DNA from: Tenacibaculum agarivorans
Lineage (GTDB): Bacteria; Bacteroidota; Bacteroidia; Flavobacteriales; Flavobacteriaceae
Direction: 5' to 3'
DNA: 64,000 nucleotides
Assembly (NCBI RefSeq): GCF_001936575.1
Contig: NZ_MSMP01000005.1
Location: forward strand, 1 to 64,000
This document shows, piece after piece, positions 1 through 10,701 of this stretch. Numbering within the stretch: position 1 is the first letter of the stretch; every line of letters starts with the position of its first letter. The notes below the pieces were generated by a model that was not told the DNA's origin, did no database searches, and saw only the letters and a program-made list of their open reading frames with translations. A program made the translations under genes and the position numbers.

Positions 1-499
1 GTGGTCCGGTTGGACCTTGTGCAGCTATATCAGACAGGGGTACAGAAAGTGTCCCATTACTATCCGTGATTTCTAAGTTAGCCCCATTAACTCTAAACGA
101 TAAGTTAATTTCATTTCTAGGGTCACTATCAGCATCATTTATTAAAGAAGAGAGATCAACTTGTCCACCGTTCTGTAGTTGTAATATGTTAGTGGTGGAA
201 TTAAAACTTAATTGTTGGTTGTCAGTTCCTGTTCCTCCAGAACTACATAAACTGATCCAGTTTGTTCCATTGTATTGGTATATACAACGATCATCAGTAT
301 TGTAGACCAGAGCTCCTTGTAAAGGAGTAATGGCATTCATTTGTGCCGTATTAATTCGGGTTAAAACAAATACTTTATCTGAACTTTCTAATTCTAGAAG
401 TGAATTTACATCAATAACATCTGGGTTATTACCAATTTTAATTTGGGAATAGCCTAGAGTACCAACGATTAATAATACTAGGGTAATTATTCTCTTCAT
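1..499 (-). CDS. Partial secreted protein with collagen-like start (5' part only)
   Basis: This gene starts at 499 and runs off the left edge of the window, so only the first 166 codons are visible. The protein begins MKRIITLVLLIVGTLGYSQ, a clear Sec signal peptide, followed by a segment typical of Bacteroidota surface proteins (VLTRINTAQMNAI, ALVYNTDDRCIYQYNG). Those proteins usually carry repeats or head-domain-like modules next. The last visible residues read GPTGP, which suggests that a collagen-like G-x-y repeat begins at the edge. The role is unknown; a cell-surface or adhesin-type protein is an inference. No stop codon interrupts the frame. Confidence 0.75.
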   Translation of the reverse strand, partial: MKRIITLVLLIVGTLGYSQIKIGNNPDVIDVNSLLELESSDKVFVLTRINTAQMNAITPLQGALVYNTDDRCIYQYNGTNWISLCSSGGTGTDNQQLSFNSTTNILQLQNGGQVDLSSLINDADSDPRNEINLSFRVNGANLEITDSNGTLSVPLSDIAAQGPTGP

Positions 500-639
500 A
501 CTCGGGGGTTATGAATTAATTCAATTTTAGTGCTAACAGAATCATTTTTAGGGCTTAGGGTAATGATTCCTGTGCGTTAATTTATATTACTAAGATAAAT
601 ATTTTAATGAATTATCGTTAAAAAGTTATATCTATTCTT
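500..639. other. AT-rich intergenic spacer
   Basis: The spacer lies between the 3' end of the ATP-grasp gene and the start of the collagen-like gene, both on the minus strand. It must hold the promoter of the latter. I see no clear hairpin or small gene in it. Confidence 0.4.
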
Positions 640-1689
640 TTAATTGAGCTTTTTTATCGATGAAATGTATTTTCGTAATAAAAACATTTCATGAATAAAA
701 TTTTTAGGTGTTTTATATGGAATTTTATTGATCTCATGATTTTGAGTTGAGATATAAAATAATGATTTCCAATGTGTTCTAATTGCTTTTAAAGCCTTGA
801 AATAGGAATAGTTTTTAGAATCATAGATATGAGTAGGTTCGGCTATAATTCCATTGATTTCTAATACTTTAAAATCTTTACCATTTTCTAAATCATCAAA
901 GGAATTGTATTTTAAATCAACTCTTCCATAATACCAACCTCCAATTGATTTACTTAAATTATCAAACGTTTGTTCTAATTTTTTAGAAATTAAGTGATTT
1001 CCATTAATAAATTGAGTTCCTTTTGAATGATTACCGACAACACTTAATTTAATTTTTTCATTTAGATTGGGGATATTTTCTAAATTGCTACCATGAATTT
1101 TTTCAAATAAATCAATATACAATTGTGCTCTTTCGTCTTTAATAATAAGTTCTCTTAGAGACGATTTACCATTTCCTACAACCGATATAAATTTTTTTAA
1201 TGTAACTGAACTTATATATCCTTTAGCTTCATTAGGTTTTCTATGATAAAAAATACCACATTCGTTTTCATGCTCTAGAAATTCTTGAACAATAATATCA
1301 ATGGGGTAGTTTTTTAAATATTTTTTGAGTTGGTCAAGAGAGTTGATTTTTTCTACTAATAATCCTCTGAAACCAATATCTGGTTTGGCTATTAATGGAA
1401 AAGAAATTTGATTTGATTGTATTTCTTCAATAATTTTTTCAAAATTGGTGTTTGGTTTTACTAATACAGATTTTGGACGGTATTTTTCAGGAACTAATTG
1501 TATGGTAAGGAATTTACTTTCAGTACCATTACCTGAACTCTTAATAGCAGGGTTAGCTGCACTAAAAAAAGCGGGGTGTTTAGCCTTAATTGCAAGATAA
1601 AAGGCATAGGGAAGGTTAGGAATATAAAACATTGAAGATGGCCAATATTCCCAATTTACTATTTTTTCTATGTTGATTTTACTAATCAA
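640..1689 (-). CDS. ATP-grasp family protein (D-Ala-D-Ala ligase-like fold)
   Basis: The 349-residue protein has the layout of an ATP-grasp ligase. An N-terminal third is followed by a nucleotide-binding segment (FPLIAKPDIGFRG, residues about 97-109), the VQEFLEHENECGIFYH stretch (hinge, beginning of the ATP site), and a C-terminal metal-binding region (GRVDLKYNSFDD, FKVLEINGIIAEPTH). The substrate cannot be read from sequence. Its ATG overlaps the stop of the upstream small membrane protein by 4 bases, and that gene overlaps murQ in turn, so the three are one operon. A link to cell-wall or peptide metabolism is an inference from murQ and the D-Ala-D-Ala-ligase-like fold. Confidence 0.7.
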   Translation of the reverse strand: MISKINIEKIVNWEYWPSSMFYIPNLPYAFYLAIKAKHPAFFSAANPAIKSSGNGTESKFLTIQLVPEKYRPKSVLVKPNTNFEKIIEEIQSNQISFPLIAKPDIGFRGLLVEKINSLDQLKKYLKNYPIDIIVQEFLEHENECGIFYHRKPNEAKGYISSVTLKKFISVVGNGKSSLRELIIKDERAQLYIDLFEKIHGSNLENIPNLNEKIKLSVVGNHSKGTQFINGNHLISKKLEQTFDNLSKSIGGWYYGRVDLKYNSFDDLENGKDFKVLEINGIIAEPTHIYDSKNYSYFKALKAIRTHWKSLFYISTQNHEINKIPYKTPKNFIHEMFLLRKYISSIKKLN

Positions 1690-1931
1690 ATTTTTTTGTC
1701 AAATAAGGTGTTTAAAAGAGATTTAAATGTTTTAAAACCAAAATATACCGTAAATGAAGTTAAAAATAACCCAATAATTAATACTATATAACTAATAATT
1801 ATTTCTGGCATTTTAGTGAAAGTTCTCTGTGCTCTAAATCCTAAACTTAAAACTATAGGAGAAGTCATTAATAATAGTAATAATATTAGAAACTTCTTTA
1901 TAGTTTTTTCAGCTGATGTATTGTTATCCAT
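1686..1931 (-). CDS. Small two-helix membrane protein, DUF6095-like
   Basis: The protein has 81 residues from the MDNNTSAEK start, with two hydrophobic segments (residues about 15-36 and 42-66) and short charged tails. I chose the start at 1931 over the in-frame ATG at 1955 because it gives the usual short overlap (ATGGATAA) with the murQ stop. Its place between murQ and an ATP-grasp gene matches the DUF6095 family of Flavobacteriaceae, which I recognise by context and size. Function is unknown. Confidence 0.65.
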   Translation of the reverse strand: MDNNTSAEKTIKKFLILLLLLMTSPIVLSLGFRAQRTFTKMPEIIISYIVLIIGLFLTSFTVYFGFKTFKSLLNTLFDKKI

Positions 1932-2742
1932 TTTTACTATACATTTTGATAGCATTTCTTACATTGCCATGAGTTTTCAATAAGTTTTTGGCAGTTGTTA
2001 TGTCTATGTTTAGTTCAGAAACTAACATTTTTTCACCTCTTTCTACTAATTTTTTGTTGGATAGTTGCATGTCTACCATTTTGTTTCCTTTTACCTTTCC
2101 TAATTGAATCATGGTAGCAGTAGAAATCATATTTAATACTAGTTTTTGAGCAGTACCTGCTTTCATTCTTGAACTTCCAGTTACAAACTCAGGACCAACA
2201 ACTACAGTTATAGGGTAACTAGCTGTAAGCGCCAAAGGACTATCTTGATTACATGTAATACAACCAGTTACAATACTATTTTCATTACATTTTCTTAAAG
2301 TACTTACTACATAAGGGGTAGTACCCGAAGCAGCTATTCCAATAACAACATCATTCTCATTTATGTTATGCTCTAAAAGATCTTTCCAACCTTGTTCTTG
2401 AGAATCTTCAGCAAATTCAACTGCTTTTCTAATGGCAGTATCTCCACCAGCTATTAATCCTATAACTAAATCGTGAGGAACGCCAAATGTTGGTGGACAT
2501 TCTGAAGCGTCTACGATACCTAATCTACCACTTGTTCCTGCCCCAATATAGAATAAACGACCACCTTTTTTTAGTTGCTTAGTCGTAATTTCTACTAGCT
2601 TTTCAATTTGAGGAATTGCTTTTTGAACAGCATTAGGAACGGTTTTATCCTCTTGATTTATATTGTTTAATAACTCAAGAACCTCCATTTTCTCTAAATC
2701 ATTGTAATGAGATTCTTGTTCTGTAGTTTTTAAAAAGTTCAT
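1924..2742 (-). CDS. murQ: N-acetylmuramic acid 6-phosphate etherase
   Basis: This cytosolic lyase cleaves the lactyl ether of MurNAc-6-P to give GlcNAc-6-P and D-lactate in peptidoglycan recycling. The single SIS domain carries the family signature from G67 through E81 (IGAGTSGRLG followed by DASECPPTF); E81 corresponds to the catalytic acid of E. coli MurQ, and a second conserved acid lies at about E112 (EFAEDSQ). At 272 residues it is slightly shorter than proteobacterial MurQ (about 300), as is normal in Bacteroidota. It is the first gene of an overlapping three-gene operon. A TAACTTTG -7 box lies just 4 bases before the ATG. Confidence 0.95.
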   Translation of the reverse strand: MNFLKTTEQESHYNDLEKMEVLELLNNINQEDKTVPNAVQKAIPQIEKLVEITTKQLKKGGRLFYIGAGTSGRLGIVDASECPPTFGVPHDLVIGLIAGGDTAIRKAVEFAEDSQEQGWKDLLEHNINENDVVIGIAASGTTPYVVSTLRKCNENSIVTGCITCNQDSPLALTASYPITVVVGPEFVTGSSRMKAGTAQKLVLNMISTATMIQLGKVKGNKMVDMQLSNKKLVERGEKMLVSELNIDITTAKNLLKTHGNVRNAIKMYSKNG

Positions 2743-2746
2743 ATAT

Positions 2747-2754
2747 CAAAGTTA
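2747..2754 (-). promoter_or_regulatory. -7 box TAACTTTG before murQ
   Basis: On the minus strand the sequence reads TAACTTTG, an exact match to the Bacteroidota -7 consensus TAnnTTTG, 4 bases ahead of the murQ ATG. No convincing TTG -33 element lies 19-21 bases upstream. The position implies a very short or absent 5' leader. Confidence 0.45.
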
Positions 2755-2832
2755 CAATTTATTCTTATTTGTAATAGTGACTTAAAAAAGAAGTTTGTGT
2801 CAAAAAACTAACATCAAATAAAATAATCAATT

Positions 2833-3663
2833 ATGGAAACATTTACACAATCATTATCAAATTTTTACAATTCAGTAGCTTCAGGATTTGGAGACTGGGG
2901 ATTAAAGCTATTAGGAGCTATAGCAGCTTTAATTTTAGGGTTATGGATTATAAGAATGATTATAAAAGCAATATCTAGATTGTTTGAAAGCAAACATGTA
3001 GATGAAACTTTACGTCCTTTTTTAATTACATTAATTGGATTTTCATTAAAAGCATTATTATTGATATCTATTGCAGGTATAGTTGGAATACCAACAGCAT
3101 CTTTTGCAGCAGTAATTGCAGCAGCAGCTTTTGCGATAGGTAGCGCATTTAATGGTTCTTTAGGTCATTTAGCTTCTGGTGTAATGTTATTGATTTTTAG
3201 ACCATTTAAAGTTGGAGATTTAATTAAAACTAACGGAGCATTTGGATTTGTTAAGGAGATATCAGTCTTTGTAACAGTAATAGAAACTTTTCAAAATGAA
3301 ACGGAAATTATTCCAAATTCATCAATCACTTCAAGTAAGATTACAAATTTAACAGCAATAGGAAACTTAAGAGTTGATATGCCGTTTGCTATTAGATATG
3401 GATCGGATATTACTAAAGCAAAACAAATTGTATTAGGAGTATTGAAGAATGATCCGAATGTTTTGAGTGGAGAAGGGAAGGAGCCTAGAGTAGCCGTTAA
3501 TAACTTAGGAGAAAATAGTGTTGAATTATTGGCGTTGCCTTATGTGGATTGTAATGATTATTGGGATGTCTACTGGGATACTCGTCAGAAAATAGTAGAA
3601 GCTTTAGGTGAAGGGGGATATGAAGCTCCATTACCTCAAAGAATAGTTACTATGACAAAGTAA
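2833..3663 (+). CDS. Small-conductance mechanosensitive channel (MscS family)
   Basis: The 276-residue protein has the compact MscS layout: a short N-terminus, three membrane segments (about residues 23-45, 60-83 and 88-118), and a cytoplasmic beta/alpha-beta region. The pore helix is visible as the Ala/Gly-rich stretch AAVIAAAAFAIGSAFNGSLG. It is followed by RPFKVGDLI, where the channel meets the first beta domain. Such channels open on membrane tension and release solutes during osmotic downshock. The length is close to E. coli MscS (286 aa). The gene is divergent from murQ and ends in a strong hairpin. Confidence 0.9.
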   Translation: METFTQSLSNFYNSVASGFGDWGLKLLGAIAALILGLWIIRMIIKAISRLFESKHVDETLRPFLITLIGFSLKALLLISIAGIVGIPTASFAAVIAAAAFAIGSAFNGSLGHLASGVMLLIFRPFKVGDLIKTNGAFGFVKEISVFVTVIETFQNETEIIPNSSITSSKITNLTAIGNLRVDMPFAIRYGSDITKAKQIVLGVLKNDPNVLSGEGKEPRVAVNNLGENSVELLALPYVDCNDYWDVYWDTRQKIVEALGEGGYEAPLPQRIVTMTK

Positions 3664-3683
3664 CCTTAAATCTTTGTATTTAT

Positions 3684-3723
3684 AAAAAACAGATTAAAAC
3701 GTAATGCTTTAATCTGTTTTTTT
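3684..3723 (+). terminator. Rho-independent terminator after the MscS gene
   Basis: A 14-bp inverted repeat (AAAAACAGATTAAA / TTTAATCTGTTTTT) with a loop of about 10 bases ends in a run of T on the plus strand. It may act in both directions, since the DUF4249 gene ends at 3778 on the other strand. Confidence 0.8.
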
Positions 3724-3777
3724 ATGTGTTAATCAGTAGGAAAATCTTGACAAGATTTTCAAAAAAGTGTGATTTTA

Positions 3778-4599
3778 CTATTGAATTGTATAATTTGTTC
3801 TTGCAAATTGACTTAAACGGAAATAACCTAAGACTTCTTCACTAGGATCATTAACGTTAACGCAATTTCCTTTTAATTGCGCAGGAGTAGTTTGAAATGG
3901 CCCACCACCGCCTTGAGTTCCAGATTGCTGAATCAATTGTTCAATGTAAAAGTAGAATTCTTCTGAAATTCCAAATACTTTAATATCGATTTCAGTTCCA
4001 GGAACATTTTTCTCATCAAAGTGTAAAACAAAAGCTTCATTACCATTAACAAATTCATCTCTTACCGAAGCTAGAGAAGGAACAGCTAAATTTTCTTGAA
4101 TAAATTCTCCTAAATAATAGTTTACTTCATCTTCAGGATCATCAAAAAGTACACGAACTCTAAATTCATCTTCATTAAAACCATCTTCTTGGGTAACACT
4201 ATTAATTTCTGTAAAGCCAACTAATGTCTCCGAAGCAATATATGTTTCTCCGTTATACACAATATTTAGGTTATAGACAGCCCCAATTTCAGGAATAAAA
4301 TTGGTGGTTAGATATTCTCCATTATTTTGATCAGTAAAAATAAACTGAGCACCATCATTTTCTTTTGTAACAGTAACAGTTGCGCCTGTTACAGGAATAT
4401 TAGGATTACTATCAAAAAAGGCAGTAGAAGTACTTAATTTAATAGTTTGTTCGTTTCCAGGAGTTCCTTTTTCCCAATCAATAGAGGCTTCAACGACTAA
4501 TCTTGCTCCTCCATTTGGAACATCAACATCAACAACATCAGTACAAGATGAAAAAATAGTACTGATTGTGATAAACAGGATATAAATTGATTTTTTCAT
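3778..4599 (-). CDS. DUF4249 outer-membrane-associated lipoprotein
   Basis: The 273-residue protein has a lipoprotein signal (MKKSIYILFITISTIFSSC) with the lipobox Cys at residue 19. After it comes the DUF4249 pattern: VDVDVPNGGARLVVEASI at the mature N-terminus, a beta-rich first half, and a C-terminal segment with a GYFRLS motif. DUF4249 proteins are almost always encoded directly after a carboxypeptidase-like TonB receptor, as here with a 4-base gap. By position it is the surface partner of that receptor. The ligand is unknown. Confidence 0.85.
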   Translation of the reverse strand: MKKSIYILFITISTIFSSCTDVVDVDVPNGGARLVVEASIDWEKGTPGNEQTIKLSTSTAFFDSNPNIPVTGATVTVTKENDGAQFIFTDQNNGEYLTTNFIPEIGAVYNLNIVYNGETYIASETLVGFTEINSVTQEDGFNEDEFRVRVLFDDPEDEVNYYLGEFIQENLAVPSLASVRDEFVNGNEAFVLHFDEKNVPGTEIDIKVFGISEEFYFYIEQLIQQSGTQGGGGPFQTTPAQLKGNCVNVNDPSEEVLGYFRLSQFARTNYTIQ

Positions 4600-4603
4600 G
4601 TTT

Positions 4604-6979
4604 TTAGAATTTAAAATTGTAAGTTATTGAAGGAGTAATTCCGAAAATTGAAGTACGTTCTGCTTCATTAGCTCCTGTTTGATTATTTACACCAAAACTA
4701 ATTGATGCAGCATTTCTTCTTGAGTACAAGTTGTAAATACCAAATACCCATTCTGATTGCCATTTTCTATTTTTATTATTTCTTGGTGTTAACGTTGCAG
4801 AAATATCTAAACGATTGTAAGAAGGTAATCGATCAGCGTTTCTGGTAGAATAGGTAGGAATAGATAAACCATTATACTGAAATTGTCCGTTCGGATATGT
4901 TACAGGACGACCAGTTTGAAAAACAAAATTCGCATTGAAAGTCCATTTATCATTGTATTTATAGTTTCCAGTAACCGATACATCATGTGTTCTATCGAAA
5001 GGAGTATTATACCAATCGCCATTATTTAATCCTGGTCCACCAGCACGCCCTCCTAAAGTTCTTTGTTCAGATTTAGAAAGAGTATAAGCTATCCAACCCG
5101 TTAAATCTCCTTTATTTTTTCTCAATAAAAATTCTAATCCGTAAGCTCTAGAATTACCGTTTAAAATTTCTCTTTCTATAGTATTTTGGGCAATTAGTTC
5201 TGCACCGTTAATATAATCTACACGATTTTTTACAGTTTTGTAATAGCTTTCTATTTCAATGTTATACGTGTTGTTTTTTAAGTTTCTGAAATAACCAATA
5301 GCATATTGATCAGCAATTTGAGGCTTTAAAAACTCTCCACTTGGAGCCCATATGTCTAAAGGCGTAGCAGAAGTGGTATTAGATATTAAATGTAAATACT
5401 GAGCCATTCTGTTATAACTAGTTTTAATAGATGACTTCTCATTTAATTGATATGATAATGCAAAACGAGGTTCAAAATTACCAAAGCTAGCAATGCTTTC
5501 TTTGTTTCCATAACTTACTTGCCCAGTAGGTTCTGCACGTTCATAGATTCCAAAAGAAGAATTATAAACTACAGGCAAATTATTAGCATAAGTATTTAAG
5601 ATTTGACTACCAAACCTGTTAAAATAACTGTAACGTAAACCATACATTGCTGTTAAGTTCTTGGAAATCTTATGTTCTAAACTGGTATAAATTCCAGTTT
5701 CTACAGCAAACTTTTGATCTAAAACATCTTCATTAATAGAAGATTCTGGAGTTAGCTTACGAATTTCGCCAGGATTAAATTTATAATAGATTCCGCTTAC
5801 ACCAAAATCAAATTTTAGCTTATCATTTAAATAGTAATCAAGATCATATTTTAAATTATAATTATCAATTCGAGATAACCAATCTAATCCTACAAATTCG
5901 AGTTGCAAGTCATAATTATATCTACTGTATATAGCAGATAAATTTGAAAATAACTTATCGCTTATAATATTATTCCATCTAAGGTTTGCTGAAAAATTTC
6001 CATAAGAATTAAAGAATGAATTTTCAAAAGATACATCGTCATTTCCAAAGTAAGTTGAGAAAAATAAACGATTTTTATCATTAAGTTTATAGCTCGTTTT
6101 GAAATTTAGATCATAAAAACCAACTCTATTTTCGTTATTTGCTAAAGCAAGAAAAATATTAGCATAAGAAGCACGACCTGCAATTAAGAATGATCCTTTA
6201 TCTCCAAATAGAGGAGCTTCAGCTGTTAATCGACTTGATATTAATCCGATCCCTCCAGTGAGTTTAAACTCTTTATTGTTTCCATCTTTCTGACGAATAT
6301 CTAACACTGATGAAGCACGACCCCCAAATTTTGCTGGAATTCCACCTTTATATAATTTTACATCTTTAATAGCGTCGTTATTAAAAACAGAAAAGAATCC
6401 AAATAGGTGAGAAGCGTTATAAATAATTGCTTCATCCAATAAAATTAAATTTTGGTCTTCAGCCCCACCACGAACATTAAAACCAGAAGCTCCCTCACCA
6501 GCATTTGTAACACCAGGAAGTAACTGAATTGATTTAATCACATCAACTTCACCTAATACAACAGGTATTTTTTTTATAGAAGCGGCAGATAATTTGTTAA
6601 CACTCATTTGTGGTGTTCTAATGTTTAGTTTCTCTATATTAGTTTCAATAACTACTTCTTCTAAACTTTCACTTTCTTCGATCAGTTTGAAATCTTTTGT
6701 TGTATTTTTTGATAGTACAACTTCAGTTACTTGTGTTGTAAATCCTAAATAGCTTACTTGAACTTTATGCGTTCCTTCAGGAAGTGTAATGGAGTAAAAA
6801 CCATATTCATTAGTATCTGTTCCAGCATTTAATTCAGGAATATAAATGGTAACACCAATAAGTGTTTCATTACTGTTTTTATCATATACAGTTCCACTTA
6901 ATGTGTGTTTGTTTTGACCAAAAAAGTTAGTATAGGAGAATAATGTTAAGAGGAAAAAAAGTCTTAAATAGTAATTCAT
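4604..6979 (-). CDS. TonB-dependent receptor with carboxypeptidase-regulatory-like domain
   Basis: This is an outer-membrane 22-strand-type receptor of about 791 residues. A signal peptide (MNYYLRLFFLLTLFSYTNFFG) leads to a CarbopepD_reg-like beta domain (LSGTVYDKNSNETLIGVTIY), a plug (IRTPQMSVNKLSAASI ... GFNVRGGAEDQNLILLDEA), and a long beta barrel ending in YNFKF. The terminal Phe is typical of barrels. I chose the start at 6979 because the upstream in-frame ATG at 7000 lies inside the -7 box. The downstream DUF4249 lipoprotein is co-transcribed. Energised by TonB/ExbBD, it imports an unknown substrate. Confidence 0.9.
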   Translation of the reverse strand: MNYYLRLFFLLTLFSYTNFFGQNKHTLSGTVYDKNSNETLIGVTIYIPELNAGTDTNEYGFYSITLPEGTHKVQVSYLGFTTQVTEVVLSKNTTKDFKLIEESESLEEVVIETNIEKLNIRTPQMSVNKLSAASIKKIPVVLGEVDVIKSIQLLPGVTNAGEGASGFNVRGGAEDQNLILLDEAIIYNASHLFGFFSVFNNDAIKDVKLYKGGIPAKFGGRASSVLDIRQKDGNNKEFKLTGGIGLISSRLTAEAPLFGDKGSFLIAGRASYANIFLALANNENRVGFYDLNFKTSYKLNDKNRLFFSTYFGNDDVSFENSFFNSYGNFSANLRWNNIISDKLFSNLSAIYSRYNYDLQLEFVGLDWLSRIDNYNLKYDLDYYLNDKLKFDFGVSGIYYKFNPGEIRKLTPESSINEDVLDQKFAVETGIYTSLEHKISKNLTAMYGLRYSYFNRFGSQILNTYANNLPVVYNSSFGIYERAEPTGQVSYGNKESIASFGNFEPRFALSYQLNEKSSIKTSYNRMAQYLHLISNTTSATPLDIWAPSGEFLKPQIADQYAIGYFRNLKNNTYNIEIESYYKTVKNRVDYINGAELIAQNTIEREILNGNSRAYGLEFLLRKNKGDLTGWIAYTLSKSEQRTLGGRAGGPGLNNGDWYNTPFDRTHDVSVTGNYKYNDKWTFNANFVFQTGRPVTYPNGQFQYNGLSIPTYSTRNADRLPSYNRLDISATLTPRNNKNRKWQSEWVFGIYNLYSRRNAASISFGVNNQTGANEAERTSIFGITPSITYNFKF

Positions 6980-6997
6980 TATTAAGTTTTTATATAA

Positions 6998-7005
6998 CAA
7001 AGCTA
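6998..7005 (-). promoter_or_regulatory. -7 box TAGCTTTG before the TonB receptor
   Basis: On the minus strand this reads TAGCTTTG, matching TAnnTTTG, 18 bases before the ATG at 6979. The same octamer precedes the PAP2 gene (10015) and the tricorn-like protease (63297, minus strand). It decides the start codon of the receptor. No TTG at the -33 position is evident. Confidence 0.5.
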
Positions 7006-7058
7006 CTATTTAACAATGGTATTGTTTTGTTTTAAAATCTTTAATTTTTGTTAAATAA

Positions 7059-7091
7059 AAAAAGAGCAAAAGTAAATCCATTGCTCTTTTT
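7059..7091 (-). terminator. Terminator after icd
   Basis: An 11-bp inverted repeat (AAAAAGAGCAA / TTGCTCTTTTT) with an 11-base loop lies 23 bases past the icd stop. A run of T follows on the minus strand. Confidence 0.8.
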
Positions 7092-7113
7092 ATATTTATA
7101 TTAAAAATAAATT

Positions 7114-9342
<2,229 letters not shown>

Positions 9343-9371
9343 TTATTCTAGTTATTTTATTTGAAGTGACG

Positions 9372-9379
9372 CAAATTTA
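9372..9379 (-). promoter_or_regulatory. -7 box TAAATTTG before icd
   Basis: The minus strand reads TAAATTTG (consensus TAnnTTTG), 32 bases ahead of the icd ATG. There is no TTG at the expected -33 spacing, so this is a partial match only. Confidence 0.4.
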
Positions 9380-9463
9380 CATATTACAATTGGTTTTTCT
9401 AATGTTAATTTCTTATAAATAGAAAGTTAAACTCATACTATGTATTTGTTGCATATGAAACAA

Positions 9464-9493
9464 AAAAGCAGCACTTAAAAAAATGCTGCTTTT
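9464..9493 (-). terminator. Terminator after rplS
   Basis: A perfect 10-bp inverted repeat (AAAAGCAGCA / TGCTGCTTTT) with a 10-base loop lies 23 bases past the rplS stop on the minus strand. It is followed by T-rich sequence. Confidence 0.85.
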
Positions 9494-9515
9494 ATATTGT
9501 AAAATGAAGAAGAGA

Positions 9516-9863
9516 TTAGTTTCTTCTTTCTTTAATTCTTGCTTTCTTACCAGTAAGACCTCTAAAGTAGAAAATTCTAGCTCTACGTACTTTACCTTTC
9601 TTATTGATTTCAATTTTTTGAATTGATGGTAAATTGATTGGGAAGATACGCTCAACTCCTACAGTACCAGACATTTTTCTGATTGTAAATGTTTCAGAAG
9701 ATCCGCTTCCTCTTTTTTGAATAACTACTCCTCTAAAGAACTGAGTACGTGTTTTGTTACCCTCTTTAATTTCGTAATAAACAGTTATAGTATCACCTGC
9801 TGCGAATTCTGGTAAGTCATTTTTTGTAACGAATTCGTCTTGAACAAATTTAATTAAGTCCAT
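9516..9863 (-). CDS. rplS: 50S ribosomal protein L19
   Basis: The 115-residue protein sits at the 30S-50S interface of the large subunit. The family pattern is clear: FAAGDTITVYYEIKEGNKTR, FRGVVIQKRGSG, ETFTIRKMS, GVERIFPINLP and GKVRRARIFYFRGLTGKKAR. The length is normal. Unlike in many bacteria it is not next to trmD, which lies 2.4 kb away with two unrelated genes between. It forms its own transcription unit. Confidence 0.97.
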   Translation of the reverse strand: MDLIKFVQDEFVTKNDLPEFAAGDTITVYYEIKEGNKTRTQFFRGVVIQKRGSGSSETFTIRKMSGTVGVERIFPINLPSIQKIEINKKGKVRRARIFYFRGLTGKKARIKERRN

Positions 9864-9933
9864 TTTGAAAATCTTAATATAGTTTTAGCAAAGCAACATT
9901 CACGATTTTCGTCAGAGGTTGTTTTTGCGAGTG

Positions 9934-9941
9934 CAAATTTA
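9934..9941 (-). promoter_or_regulatory. -7 box TAAATTTG before rplS
   Basis: The minus strand carries TAAATTTG about 70 bases before the rplS ATG, which would give a 5' leader of roughly 60 bases. It is a -7 match only. Confidence 0.4.
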
Positions 9942-10014
9942 TTACTTTTATTTTATAAATCAGGCATTTTAAGCTTTTTTTTAGTTTAAAATTTCAAATG
10001 AAATTATATAATAG

Positions 10015-10022
10015 TAGCTTTG
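10015..10022 (+). promoter_or_regulatory. -7 box TAGCTTTG before the PAP2 gene
   Basis: An exact TAnnTTTG match lies 22 bases ahead of the proposed TTG start of the PAP2 gene. The identical octamer is found before two other genes in this window. No TTG lies at -33. Confidence 0.45.
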
Positions 10023-10044
10023 TGGAGCCAAATATCTAAATATT

Positions 10045-10701
10045 TTGAAAAAACCGAACTTCTTATCTACATTTTTTTCGCTGTTTTCTTACAAAGATTC
10101 ACCGTTAAAAAAAGGAACTTTATTATTATATGTTATTTTTATAATGTTGTCTATCATTTTGTTATCTCTTTATGATAAGAAACAACTTCACTTAGAATTG
10201 AATCAATATCATAATGGATTTTTTGATGCTTTTTTTAAGTATACAACGTTTCTTGGTGATGGAATTTTGTTTGGTGTATTTATAGTTTTATTTTTCTTTA
10301 TCAAAAGGAGAATGGCATTAGTTTTTGCAATCTCAGGAGTATTAACATTATTGTTGACACATTTATTTAAGAAAATCATTTTTAGAGGTCTTCCTAGGCC
10401 GATAGAATTAATTGGCGCTGATCAATTGCATTTAATTGAAGGAGTAAAAATGGCACATTGGAATACTTTTCCGTCAGGTCATACTACTACAGCTTTTGCT
10501 ATTTTCACAATTTTGATTTTATACAATTACAGAAATAGAATTCAATATTTATGGATACTATTAGCAATTATAGCAGGAGTTTCAAGAGTATATCTTTCAC
10601 AGCACTTTTGGATTGATATTTTTGTAGGGTCAGTTTTAGGAATTCTTATAGCTTTTATTAGTATGAGCTTTTATAATGAAAGAAAATTATCCAATGAATA
10701 G
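10045..10701 (+). CDS. PAP2-superfamily membrane phosphatase
   Basis: This integral membrane phosphatase has 218 residues and about six hydrophobic segments. All three PAP2 motifs are present: K110 to P119 (KIIFRGLPRP), PSGH at 143-146, and S180-R181 with H187 and D191 (SRVYLSQHFWID). Lipid phosphates such as undecaprenyl pyrophosphate or phosphatidic/lipid A phosphates are typical substrates; which applies here is not visible. A TTG start is needed because the next ATG would cut the first membrane helix. The last 8 bases overlap the following glycosyltransferase gene, so both probably act on lipid-linked sugars. Confidence 0.88.
   Translation: MKKPNFLSTFFSLFSYKDSPLKKGTLLLYVIFIMLSIILLSLYDKKQLHLELNQYHNGFFDAFFKYTTFLGDGILFGVFIVLFFFIKRRMALVFAISGVLTLLLTHLFKKIIFRGLPRPIELIGADQLHLIEGVKMAHWNTFPSGHTTTAFAIFTILILYNYRNRIQYLWILLAIIAGVSRVYLSQHFWIDIFVGSVLGILIAFISMSFYNERKLSNE

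Noticed and set aside
66..305. Plus-strand open frame of 79 codons
   Set aside because: It is antisense to the partial collagen-like gene, which has a signal peptide and a continuous frame to the window edge.
9413..9655. Minus-strand frame of 80 codons overlapping rplS
   Set aside because: It overlaps L19 in another frame, includes the terminator hairpin, and has no recognisable composition or motif.
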